Shown here piece by piece: positions 34,531 to 42,158 of a stretch of 64,000 nucleotides of DNA. The stretch is taken from the NCBI RefSeq assembly GCF_036023875.1, contig NZ_CP107931.1, positions 1,984,001 to 2,048,000 of the forward strand. Direction: 5' to 3'. Every line of letters begins with the position of its first letter. The first letter of the stretch is position 1. The position numbers were made by a program, and so were the translations under genes. Source of the DNA: Mycobacterium sp. NBC_00419 (GTDB lineage Bacteria > Actinomycetota > Actinomycetes > Mycobacteriales > Mycobacteriaceae). The notes under the pieces are model-generated. The model was not told the origin of the DNA. It searched no databases and saw only the letters and a program-made list of their open reading frames with translations.

Positions 34531-34962
34531 CTACTGGACGCCAGATAAATTCTTCGGGCAGTAGGCCATTGCCGAGGCGACCATAAAGGGGGTCGCCTGA
34601 TCAATGTTGAAACCAGCATCGAGCATCCACTGCAAGGTGCCAACCTTGCCGACGGTATCGAACTTATTGCACACCATGTGTGCCGACTCGAACAGGCTGC
34701 CGCGCTCCACGGTGGAAAAGAATGACCATTGTGACGACGACTGCAGCTGGGCTAGGAACACCCGGTCTTGGTCGGTGATGTCGCCGGGCCGTGTTGTGGA
34801 CGTCGGCGCGACGGTCGCTGCCTCGGTGGCCGACGGACTGCTGGACGCAACCGTGACCGTCGACACCGTCGCAGGATGTTGCTCGGTTGTCGTCCCGCAA
34901 CCGACCAAGCTCACTGCCGTGGCTCCGATACCGCACCACAACGCGCCTATACGCTTTCCCAT
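34531..34962 (-). CDS. DUF732-type lipoprotein
   Basis: 143 aa. Lipobox 'VSLVGC' near residue 22, a Ser/Thr/Pro linker, then a DUF732-like domain: 'DQDRVFLAQLQSSSQWSFF', 'SAHMVCNKFDTVG' and the late 'ASAMAYCPKNL', with the two Cys expected to form a disulfide. Typical of mycobacterial cell-envelope proteins and unusual inside a phage. Start ATG 34962; the frame opens at a TTG at 34989. It stands between the two secreted-protein pairs. Confidence 0.75.
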   Translation of the reverse strand: MGKRIGALWCGIGATAVSLVGCGTTTEQHPATVSTVTVASSSPSATEAATVAPTSTTRPGDITDQDRVFLAQLQSSSQWSFFSTVERGSLFESAHMVCNKFDTVGKVGTLQWMLDAGFNIDQATPFMVASAMAYCPKNLSGVQ

Positions 34963-35109
34963 ACCCCGTCCCAGACATGCTGCTGACAATTAACTGTGAG
35001 CAGGTGACGATGGCAAAACGGCACGGCATGGATTATCCGCCGACATGTTAATGCAAGGTCCAGCGAAGGGATCACTGTCCTGTTGCCGAAATCCGGTCGA
35101 AGGTTATGC

Positions 35110-35577
35110 TTATGAGCCGGAGCAATTGAGGTCGTATACCTGTCCACCGTGTAGGCGGGCCACGGCATCGGCCGAGGCGGCATCCGCGGAGGGGCCGACC
35201 CCCGCCTCGCTCGGAATCACACCCTCACTGTTTGGCAGGTCGCCGGACGCAATTGCAATGCAGCCATTCCTCGTATGCGCGATGAGATCGCACGCAGAGT
35301 TGGTGGAGGCAGCACATTCGACCATCGCGCTAGTGTCCGCTTCGCGTTCGCTGGCTCCCGTGCCCCAGAACGTTCGATTGGCGCTGACAGAGACGGCGTA
35401 TGCCAAATAGTCATTGCCAGGTGTGTTTGACAAGCAGGGTCCACTTATATCGTTGAGATTGACGTAGGTCCCTGGTGGACAGGGAGGTCCGGCGACCAGT
35501 GGAGTCGCGTGAGCCGCTGGTGCGACGACAAGGCTAAGAGCAACCAATGCGGTGGCGATGACAAAGCGAAAATTCAT
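35110..35577 (-). CDS. Secreted DUF4189-like protein, type A copy 2
   Basis: 155 aa. ATG after AGGA at 7 nt. Clear signal peptide ending 'APAAHA'. Mature part has 'CPPGTYVNLNDISGPC', 'NTPGNDYLAYAVSVSANRTF', 'SEREADTSAMVECAASTNSAC' (two overlapping Cys-bearing blocks) and 'NGCIAIA'. Paralogue of the gene at 33462 with a small insertion in the second half. Confidence 0.78.
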   Translation of the reverse strand: MNFRFVIATALVALSLVVAPAAHATPLVAGPPCPPGTYVNLNDISGPCLSNTPGNDYLAYAVSVSANRTFWGTGASEREADTSAMVECAASTNSACDLIAHTRNGCIAIASGDLPNSEGVIPSEAGVGPSADAASADAVARLHGGQVYDLNCSGS

Positions 35578-35753
35578 GGCTTGTCCTGTCAGGGCGTTTC
35601 GATCGAGAGGGTCGGCGAAGGTTCCATCGCCCTAGTCATCACCGAATATTAGCGGTGGCTGGCGGATCTGTGAAGGTAGCCTAATCCATCAGGTGACGTT
35701 GCTGGGATCGCTGTTGGGCGCTTGTTGGCGTGGTTGCCATCCGAGTGGGTGAA

Positions 35754-36191
35754 CTACTGAGGCGGCGTCAACGGTATCGAGCACTGGACCCCGGCCACGT
35801 TGAAGCCTTCTGGGTCAGCGTCGAGTAGCCTTCTATCCGCCGCTTCCTGTATTGCACTGGTCTCGTCGGGGCCGCGCCCGCCGGTAAACGCCCCGGTCCG
35901 TTCGTTGATTGCCGCGGCCACGCAGCCGTATTCGATAGTGGACACCACGTAACAAGGATGACCTGCACTGCCCTTAGTGCAAAGATCCATGGCGATACCA
36001 ACAGCCTCTTCCTGAGTCCCTGCAAGGCCGTAACTCATCGGTGTACCCGGCGCGGTCGGAGCGACCGCCATGGCAACCCAATCATTGCCATACGGATCCT
36101 CGGGACTGGCGTGCGCGAACGGGGGCGCGACGCTCCACATCATCACGACCGACGCCGGTGCACCAAACTTTGCTGCGACAATCCTGTGCAT
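35754..36191 (-). CDS. Secreted DUF4189-like protein, type B copy 2
   Basis: 145 aa, same length as copy 1 at 32655. Signal peptide 'MHRIVAAKFGAPASVVMM' onwards to 'FAHA'. The mature N-terminus 'SPEDPYGNDWVAMAVAP' is almost unchanged, with changes concentrated after 'RTGAFTGGRGPD'. Same strand and 176 bp upstream of the type A gene at 35110, so they may share a transcript. Confidence 0.78.
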   Translation of the reverse strand: MHRIVAAKFGAPASVVMMWSVAPPFAHASPEDPYGNDWVAMAVAPTAPGTPMSYGLAGTQEEAVGIAMDLCTKGSAGHPCYVVSTIEYGCVAAAINERTGAFTGGRGPDETSAIQEAADRRLLDADPEGFNVAGVQCSIPLTPPQ

Positions 36192-36224
36192 GACCTGACG
36201 GCCTAAACCATCCCATGGCTTTGC

Positions 36225-36413
36225 TGTGATCGAAGTGGTTGACCTCATCTCCGAGTATCAGCTCACTCAGCGTTACGGGCACCAGAGGCTCGGTTCTGAA
36301 CGGGTCAAGCAGTCAAAGGGCTTGCGCTCGACGCGGCCCGGAACGCGCGTGTATATCTCTGTCGTCGGCAGGTTCTGGTAGCACATCAGCGTTTGTACGA
36401 CGCGCACCCCCAC
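36225..36413 (-). pseudogene. Tyrosine-recombinase C-terminal remnant, copy 2
   Basis: Decayed relative of 34083-34274. 'VRVVQTLMCYQNLPTTEIYT' keeps the Tyr box but has lost the preceding His (Tyr instead). A frameshift near 36310 moves the 'LDPFRTEPLVPV' tail and 'LSELILGDEVN' into another frame. It also lies next to a DUF7341-like fragment. Confidence 0.6.
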
Positions 36414-36496
36414 GCCGCCCTTGAGTAGCCCCGTCCCGAACCAGTGTCAAAGTGAATGGCACAAGCCTGCTTCTCCCGCGGGCCATCGCGTCGTCG

Positions 36497-36787
36497 ACCG
36501 ACGAAGTCCGCCGCAAGGCCGGGATCATCAACGCCTGGGCTGACGACATCAACACCCTGTGCCACCATAGCCACCCCCCGTACTTTCCCGCGGCGAGCTC
36601 CACATGCTGTGCCGCTGATGCCCAACACTGTTACAGCGCAGTCGAACTCATTCGATCACCAGCACTCTAAGTGATCAGGGACTACGGCTGCACCTGCCAA
36701 CAGCGCGGCCACTCCCGGGCACCAGACAAACACGTCGACCTCCGCGAGCAACTCGGTCTCCCGCCCCCAGCTAGCGTCCTCGAGTAG
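36497..36787 (+). pseudogene. C-terminal fragment of the DUF7341-like gene
   Basis: Aligns with residues 115-209 of the intact gene: 'TDEVRRKAGIINAWADDI' to 'LGLPPPASVLE'. A CAA codon has become a TAA stop at 36668-36670, one Cys of the last zinc knuckle is now Arg, and the first CxxC is damaged. No start. Together with 34285-34420 it covers most of one former second copy. Confidence 0.75.
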
Positions 36788-37121
36788 AGCAAAGCGTGCA
36801 GCCGACATGCCGCGCTGACCGAGCCGCTATTGACGCAGCCAGAATTTCGTGCAGACTAGGGGGGCGCGCTACACGTGTGCCCATAGCCCGGTAGACGCAA
36901 ATCCCCCAGAATTTGGCAGCACAACGCTGGCCTGGGGTATGGCGATTCAGCGAGCGATTCTGGCGGGTCGCCAGAACTGCTCCACCACAAACACTCTCAG
37001 CCCTCGCAAGCGTCTCTAGGGCGCGCCAATCGACGGTTCCACCACGGCGAGATGCTGGGAAACGGACGGCTCCAGGAGGGCTACCGCCGATGTCTGACAA
37101 CAGACCGACGCCACACCGCTG
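36788..37121. other. Junction between cargo block and tail module
   Basis: No secure gene. In an intact phage, terminase, portal, capsid and connector genes (many kb) would stand here. A short frame ending 'MSDNRPTPHR' shares its stop with the tail-terminator start and is probably the last trace of the upstream connector gene. Confidence 0.45.
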
Positions 37122-37604
37122 ATGGCCATCACCTATCCCGCCGACTACCAGGGCGGGTATCCGAACATCGAACTCCTGCTGAAGGGTTTGTTCACCGACG
37201 CGGGCCTCGGCGGAGTGCACCAGTGCTACTGGCTGCCTGACGCTGACACTATCGCGGGGATCTTGGGTACGGGGCAGGGGATCCTGCGGATCTACCGAAC
37301 CGGTGGCTACGTCAATCCTAAAGCGAACCGCGATGAGCCCCGCGTCCAAATCGCGGCGTTCACCCAGTCTCGCGAGGAATCTTGGGAGCTGATCGAGTTC
37401 ACTCGCCAGGTCCTCGGCGTGTACATCGACGCGGTCGGGGTCGTCCCTGGAACCGTGCACAAGCTGGGGTGTGTGGGTGAACTTGTTTGCCCGCAATGGA
37501 TCCCGGAACGGATCAGGGACGAACGACTCGTCCCTGTGACCTTCAAGCTTCATACCTGGAAGCCGGGGGGTCTCGGAAATTACCGCGAGGCATTCGGCCT
37601 CTAA
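37122..37604 (+). CDS. Phage tail terminator-like protein
   Basis: 160 aa. 'YPADYQGGYPNIELLLKGLF' at the start, 'GILRIYRTGGYVNPKANRDE' in the middle and 'RDERLVPVTFKLHTWKPGGL' near the end match tail-terminator proteins of mycobacterial siphoviruses. These cap the tail tube and join it to the head. Position directly before the major tail protein is the canonical order. The start shares one base with the preceding stop (TGATG). Confidence 0.75.
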   Translation: MAITYPADYQGGYPNIELLLKGLFTDAGLGGVHQCYWLPDADTIAGILGTGQGILRIYRTGGYVNPKANRDEPRVQIAAFTQSREESWELIEFTRQVLGVYIDAVGVVPGTVHKLGCVGELVCPQWIPERIRDERLVPVTFKLHTWKPGGLGNYREAFGL

Positions 37605-37629
37605 CTCATCCGAAAGGAACCCATCACAC

Positions 37630-38553
37630 ATGAGTATCATTTGGCAGCCTGGACAATCCGATCTCGAACTCGCGCAGTGCGACGGCCGAGTGCTGTTGGC
37701 GCCGCGTACTTCACCGGCGTTGCTCAACATCGAAGATGCCGCCGCCGGTGGCATCGACCTAGCGAAGGTCGGCGTCGCATCCCAGTTCCAGACGGTCGGC
37801 AACTACGAGAAGAAGGCCGGCGTCAAGCTCGCGAACAAGCCCACCATCAACGACATCATGTCGTCGGGCAAGGGATCTGCGACACGCAAGCTCGCCTCGG
37901 AGTCGAAGAAGAGCATCACCTACACGCCGCAGGAGATCAAGCTCCTCAATCTGCAGAACTCCTGGGGATTCACGCCATCGGCGGTTTCCTCGGTCTCGGA
38001 CAAGGGCGGCTTCACGATCGGCATTCCTGAGCTGCCGGCCCGCACCCAGTGGCGCTGCGTCTACATCGCCTGGGACTCGTTCCAGGGCCAGGACGTCTTC
38101 CTGTACTGGATCGCCAACCTGGCCGAGGTCGGCGATCGCACCGACATCACCGGCACCGACTCCAACGTCTTCGAGCACGGTGTGACACTGGAGTTCCAGA
38201 CCGATCCGGCAGTCGGTCTGCCGGTGATCTTCGGTATGTGCGGCGCCGGCGTCCCGTTGCTGGCGGCGGCGGTTGCCGACGGCAGCCTCTACAAGAGCGC
38301 CACCGGCATCACCGTGACACCCGCGACTGCCACCGTCACCGTCACTGCCGGTGCGACCCACACCAAGCAGCTGTTGGTGAAGGACTCCAACGGCGTGGAC
38401 CGCACGGCATCGGCGACCTTCACCTCCGACACCCCGGCGAAGGCGACTGTCTCCTCGACCGGTTTGATCACCGCTGTGGCCACCGGAAGCGCGAACGTCA
38501 CGGCATCTTGGAACGGCTTCACCGCGCAGACTGCAGTCACCGTCAGCGCATAG
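37630..38553 (+). CDS. Major tail protein with C-terminal Ig-like (Big2) domain
   Basis: 307 aa. The tube-forming part covers residues 1-225; 'PELPARTQWRCVYIAWDSFQ' is part of it. A bacterial Ig-like group-2 domain follows at about 232-307 ('GITVTPATATVTVTAGATHT', 'STGLITAVATGSANVTASW'). Such Ig domains decorate tails of many siphoviruses and may touch host glycans. ATG behind AAAGGAAC. Confidence 0.85.
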   Translation: MSIIWQPGQSDLELAQCDGRVLLAPRTSPALLNIEDAAAGGIDLAKVGVASQFQTVGNYEKKAGVKLANKPTINDIMSSGKGSATRKLASESKKSITYTPQEIKLLNLQNSWGFTPSAVSSVSDKGGFTIGIPELPARTQWRCVYIAWDSFQGQDVFLYWIANLAEVGDRTDITGTDSNVFEHGVTLEFQTDPAVGLPVIFGMCGAGVPLLAAAVADGSLYKSATGITVTPATATVTVTAGATHTKQLLVKDSNGVDRTASATFTSDTPAKATVSSTGLITAVATGSANVTASWNGFTAQTAVTVSA

Positions 38554-38634
38554 CCCCCACACCGACCGTCCCCCGCCCCCTCCCCAAGGCGGGGGACGGT
38601 CCCGGTCGACCATTCTTTTGCACGAAAGGCGGAT

Positions 38635-39228
38635 ATGGCTACACCGAAGGCGCGCAAGGGATCCACTGCACTGTCCGCGCGGCTACTCGAGCTGGCCGCC
38701 CAGACGAACGATCCGCAGCCGTATCCGGTGACCGAGACCATCGTCGTTCAGCCCCCGACTCGCACCCGACGCACCGCGATGCACAACGCCGAGCAGAAGA
38801 TCTACGTGTTCCGTTCGTTACTGGCATCCGCCATCGACCGTGCCACCCTGGGTAGCCCAAGCCTTCCCGAGGACCCAACCGACGAGCAACGCGCTGCCAA
38901 CGAAGCCGCTCACGCCGAGTGGAAGTCGATGACAGAAGCCGCCCAGGAACAGGTCAGCAACCTCAACGGCGAAATTGCTTCGGCGACAGCGGATTACGAG
39001 CGTGCATTTTTCGGGGACGCCTATGAGGCTGTCATCGACTACTTCGAAGACAAGCCGAGCCTGTGGGACGTGTTCATCCCCGACATCAAGGCGGAGTTCC
39101 TTCCGCCCGCCCCCGATAACGGAGTGTGCCCCAGTTGCGGTCGCATCGATGACGAGGAGGCGGCCGAGCGCGCCCCAAAATCCTTGACCTCGTCGACAAC
39201 TACTGGGACGACATCGAACGAGACCTAG
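38635..39228 (+). CDS. Tail assembly chaperone (G protein)
   Basis: 197 aa. Ala-rich helical protein upstream of the tape measure, the standard position for the lambda G-like chaperone. The late part 'LWDVFIPDIKAEF' and 'CPSCGRIDDEEAAERAPK' leads to a slippery CCCAAAA. In-frame translation stops at 39228; a -1 shift yields the longer GT product. Confidence 0.8.
   Translation: MATPKARKGSTALSARLLELAAQTNDPQPYPVTETIVVQPPTRTRRTAMHNAEQKIYVFRSLLASAIDRATLGSPSLPEDPTDEQRAANEAAHAEWKSMTEAAQEQVSNLNGEIASATADYERAFFGDAYEAVIDYFEDKPSLWDVFIPDIKAEFLPPAPDNGVCPSCGRIDDEEAAERAPKSLTSSTTTGTTSNET
39174..39180 (+). promoter_or_regulatory. -1 programmed frameshift slippery site
   Basis: C CCA AAA fits the X XXY YYZ rule in the G frame. 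After the slip the ribosome reads 'ILDLVDNYWDDIERDLANRG', the typical beginning of the mycobacteriophage T segment. Confidence 0.8.
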
Positions 39229-39617
39229 CCAACCGCGGATTCGACGCCCGCGACTGGGTCCGCGGCCGCAAACCGTGGGAACAGTTCTACAACTACTGCG
39301 AGATGCTCTCCAACACGGAGGGCACCTGGCTGCAAGCCGCCAAAGCACAGGACAAACGACATCTGGGGCGCTGGCAGCAGCTCTGGGAAGAGATGCAGCA
39401 CGGAACGCGCAAGCCTCGCCCGCAAGCTGCCGGCTTCGACGGACTTCGCACCGAAATCCATGGTCTGCGCAACGACATTCGCATTGTGAACGGGCTACCG
39501 ATCCTCGACGGACCGCCGACGCCGATCGACGAAATCAAAGACAACAAGAAGGTGATCGCCGACCGCCGTATGGATGCGGCGCTGGGATACACCGACGACG
39601 ACCCTGGAGGTGACTGA
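39180..39617 (+). CDS. Tail assembly chaperone T segment, expressed by -1 frameshift
   Basis: 145 codons with no start of its own near the junction. It is fused to the G protein by the shift at 39174-39180, giving a GT protein of about 327 aa. 'RGFDARDWVRGRKPWEQFYN' is the conserved T-like core that recruits the tape measure. Ends 6 bp before the tape-measure ATG. Confidence 0.78.
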   Translation: MLDLVDNYWDDIERDLANRGFDARDWVRGRKPWEQFYNYCEMLSNTEGTWLQAAKAQDKRHLGRWQQLWEEMQHGTRKPRPQAAGFDGLRTEIHGLRNDIRIVNGLPILDGPPTPIDEIKDNKKVIADRRMDAALGYTDDDPGGD

Positions 39618-39622
39618 CCAAA

Positions 39623-41416
39623 ATGCCTACGGACAACACAGGTGAGGCCCGTGTCACGGTCGTACCGGACGTCAGCGAGTTCAAACGCAAACTCGATGCA
39701 GACATGAGCAATCTCCGTCTAGACCTCGCGCTGAACGTCACCGCTGACAATGCGCAGGCACGTGCTGAGATTGAGCACTTCCGGGAACAGCAGCAGCGCA
39801 ACGGGATAACTCTCGGCGTGGATGTCGCCCTGGGTAGGGCGCAGGCGCAGATGGATGCGTGGCGTGCCCGGCAGCGGGCCGAGGGATTGACGATCGTTGT
39901 CGACGCCGACACCGGGCCTGCGCGCCTGCGGCTAGAGGCTCTGGCCAAGCAAATCCCTGGTGCGGGACTCGCGTGTGCGTGTCCGCCAGCGTCATACGCG
40001 CCGGCGTCAGGAGGCGCGCCAGCTCCGCAGAAGATTCACAGCGAGGTCGCCCCGGCTGTGCAGCAGCTGCCGCCGGCGTCCCCCGCGAAAGCAAGCCCGG
40101 CTCCGCTTGTCGTGCCCGACTTTACCCGTCTGAAAGACGCGATGGATGCCGTAATCGCATCTGATCCTCAACCCACCAAGAAGGCCGATGGGTTGATGGA
40201 CAGTCTGAAGACCGCGTTGGACTGGTACCAGAAGTCGGAGGAGATCACTTCAGAATTGGGCGATTTCGCCTCCTTGTTCGGCGATCGCAGCGGCAACGAC
40301 AGCACCCCCGGGGACCGGTCCCGCGGAGGTGGGAGCAAGGGCAGCGGCGGCCTCGCGAGCGTGTTGGGCAAGCTCGGTGACCCCCGGCTGCTGAAGGGGA
40401 TTGATCTAACAGCCGCCGGTCTCGGTGCAGCACATAGCGAAAACGGCTGGGGGCAGCTGCTGGGCATCCTGACATCAGCCGGCGGTGGTGCTGTTGCCGG
40501 GTCGATTCTCGGGCCTTGGGGCACCGCTGGGGGTGCGCTGCTCGGTGGTGGTTCCGCATTGATCGCTCGCGAGTTCGGCGAGGAGGACCGTGAAAGCCAA
40601 CGGATCCAGGAGTCTGCAGCTAGGTACCAGTTGCAGGTTGGCCGTGCCCGCGCTGCGGCGGCGGGAACGGAGTCCGGCCAGCACTCGCTCAACGACTCAC
40701 TACTGGCATTCGGCGGAAACATCGACATCGGTGCGGTCACCTCGGTTGATCAGCTGCTCGCGCAGATTCCCAATTCACTGAGCGGCCGTGGCTATGACAC
40801 CGCGAGGGTCAAAAGCATCGTGGGGTCGATACAACCCGGATCCCCAGCAATGCACGGAATGAGCGAAGGGCAGTTCGCCTCCATCCTGAGCCGCGGGGGG
40901 CCCGTGGCAGATGCCCTGATATCGGGCCTCCGCAGCCAGGGAGGCGACGCGGCTCTGGCCGCCCAAGAGCTCGTGCCGATACGCAAGGATATTGACGAGG
41001 CGCGCCAGCGAGGTGCGGTTGCAGGCCCGACATTGCAGCAGCTCGCAGCGAATCGCGGCATCGACATCGGAACGGCGCGAGCCGAGCTGTACACCGTGGC
41101 CGACGCGGTGCCGAAGAACGCGCCGATCAACATGGAAACCACCCAGAACGCTCAGGCCCTCTACGACCTTCTGAAGGATCTCAACGTCGAAGTCGCGACG
41201 AACAACGAGAAGAACATCGTGATCAAGGCGCCCATGTTGCAGTCGACGATCGACGGCCTGCATGCACTCGGTGTTGAGATCAAGGCCAATCAGGACTCGA
41301 CGGTCAGCATCGACGTCGATCACTGGAAAGTCGCAGACGTAACGGGTCAGCTGGGCTCGACCGCTAAGCAGCACATGGGGATGGTCACTTTATTTGACGG
41401 GTTAACTAATTCGTGA
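39623..41416 (+). CDS. Tape measure protein, shortened
   Basis: 597 aa. 'VTVVPDVSEFKRKLDADMSN' is the usual tape-measure N-terminus. It is followed by long helical repeats with 'AQAQMDAWRARQRAEG', a Pro/Ala linker and a hydrophobic Gly-rich segment near residues 255-320. The protein stops soon after 'KQHMGMVTLFDGLTNS', much shorter than usual for siphoviruses, and only 124 bp from attR. It is likely truncated by the deletion that removed minor-tail, lysis and integrase genes. Confidence 0.8.
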   Translation: MPTDNTGEARVTVVPDVSEFKRKLDADMSNLRLDLALNVTADNAQARAEIEHFREQQQRNGITLGVDVALGRAQAQMDAWRARQRAEGLTIVVDADTGPARLRLEALAKQIPGAGLACACPPASYAPASGGAPAPQKIHSEVAPAVQQLPPASPAKASPAPLVVPDFTRLKDAMDAVIASDPQPTKKADGLMDSLKTALDWYQKSEEITSELGDFASLFGDRSGNDSTPGDRSRGGGSKGSGGLASVLGKLGDPRLLKGIDLTAAGLGAAHSENGWGQLLGILTSAGGGAVAGSILGPWGTAGGALLGGGSALIAREFGEEDRESQRIQESAARYQLQVGRARAAAAGTESGQHSLNDSLLAFGGNIDIGAVTSVDQLLAQIPNSLSGRGYDTARVKSIVGSIQPGSPAMHGMSEGQFASILSRGGPVADALISGLRSQGGDAALAAQELVPIRKDIDEARQRGAVAGPTLQQLAANRGIDIGTARAELYTVADAVPKNAPINMETTQNAQALYDLLKDLNVEVATNNEKNIVIKAPMLQSTIDGLHALGVEIKANQDSTVSIDVDHWKVADVTGQLGSTAKQHMGMVTLFDGLTNS

Positions 41417-41540
41417 CGGTGCTGACGCTCGCTCGTTGCGTTTTCAAGTTTACTCCCTGCGCGCAACGGCCGTAGTGAGCACGGCCGCCTCTGGGCTCAC
41501 GCCGCCTTGCCTAACGGAGGGACGATAAAGAGCCCATCGG

Positions 41541-41590
41541 ACGGACTTATAATCCGCAGGTCCCAGGTTCGAGCCCTGGTGGGGGCACCA
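41541..41590 (+). repeat. attR, direct repeat with 29321-29370
   Basis: Copy of the tRNA-Lys 3' half with one mismatch (A at 41549 turns TTTTAA into TTATAA). The left-hand flank is phage DNA. Read on the minus strand it supplies the codons that would extend the repressor in attP, ending in a TGA at 41497-41499. Confidence 0.93.
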
Positions 41591-41979
41591 CCGCCGGAAG
41601 GCGACACCGCTCGGCAGCCAGTGCGGCGCCGAGCCGCGCCGGAGAATCCGTTTCCGACGACTTCTCCAATCACCGCTACTCGGGGTTAGCCGGATCGATT
41701 TCCACCGCTGCCAGCTAAATTTCCTTCGGGAAGAATTCGACTCGTCACCGAGCGCGGAAGCGGGCACCGCCAAGCATCCCGAGAATTTCCCAAATTCAGC
41801 GCCACTACCCCAAAAACCAAGTGCAGCAGGCCACTAACACCTTTGCGAGGTACACACGCGTCAATTAAATACCGCCGGCGCCAACTGGAAATGACGATTC
41901 TGCGCACGTATGTGTGAAGTTTCTCAGCAACGGGTAACCACACCCAGAACTTCCGGTCGGGGACGGTCAGGAGAGCGCT
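41591..41979. other. Host intergenic region after attR
   Basis: About 390 bp with no gene that I can support. Base composition from 41700 to 41950 is lower in GC than its surroundings. It leads into a small ORF with a good ribosome site. Confidence 0.5.
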
Positions 41980-42135
41980 ATGAACAGCCCATGGGTCACC
42001 TCGACCGATGTCGTGCGCTACGCGATCGCCGATACCGTCCGAAAACTCGGGGGCGACGAGGAAGCGATCGACGACATCGCCGTTGCCGCCACCTACGCGA
42101 TGTGGTGTACGGCCTTCTCGGACGGACAGCGCTGA
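41980..42135 (+). CDS. Small conserved-type protein, unknown
   Basis: 51 aa starting with ATG behind AGGAG at 6-nt spacing. Compact, mostly helical: 'STDVVRYAIADTVRKLGGDE' and 'AVAATYAMWCTAFSDGQ'. No family recognised. Codon use and the ribosome site favour a real gene. Confidence 0.55.
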   Translation: MNSPWVTSTDVVRYAIADTVRKLGGDEEAIDDIAVAATYAMWCTAFSDGQR

Positions 42136-42158
42136 GCCTCTCAGCGTGACCGTTACTT

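Larger units (their letters stand above)
29330..41590. mobile_element. Decayed prophage integrated in tRNA-Lys
   Basis: About 12.2 kb between attL and attR. Contents are a repressor and Cro-like pair, early phage genes, a mosaic cargo block with secreted proteins, and a partial siphovirus tail module. There is no intact integrase, terminase, portal, capsid, lysis or minor-tail gene, so it cannot make particles. The gene order (immunity at attL, structural genes running to attR) is that of a lysogenised mycobacteriophage after large internal deletions. Confidence 0.88.

Noticed and set aside
36771..37802. 343-codon minus-strand frame across the tail terminator
   Set aside because: Antisense to a well-supported phage gene, no ribosome site, no recognisable domain.
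41541..41590. Sequence ending like a tRNA-Lys with CCA
   Set aside because: Only the 3' half (anticodon side, T-arm, acceptor 3' strand) is present and the D-arm is missing; it is attR, not a tRNA gene.
41450..41773. 107-codon minus-strand frame across attR
   Set aside because: Reads the tRNA antisense in another frame ('HQGSNLGPADYKS' type artefact) and has no domain; the meaningful frame at attR is the repressor extension.
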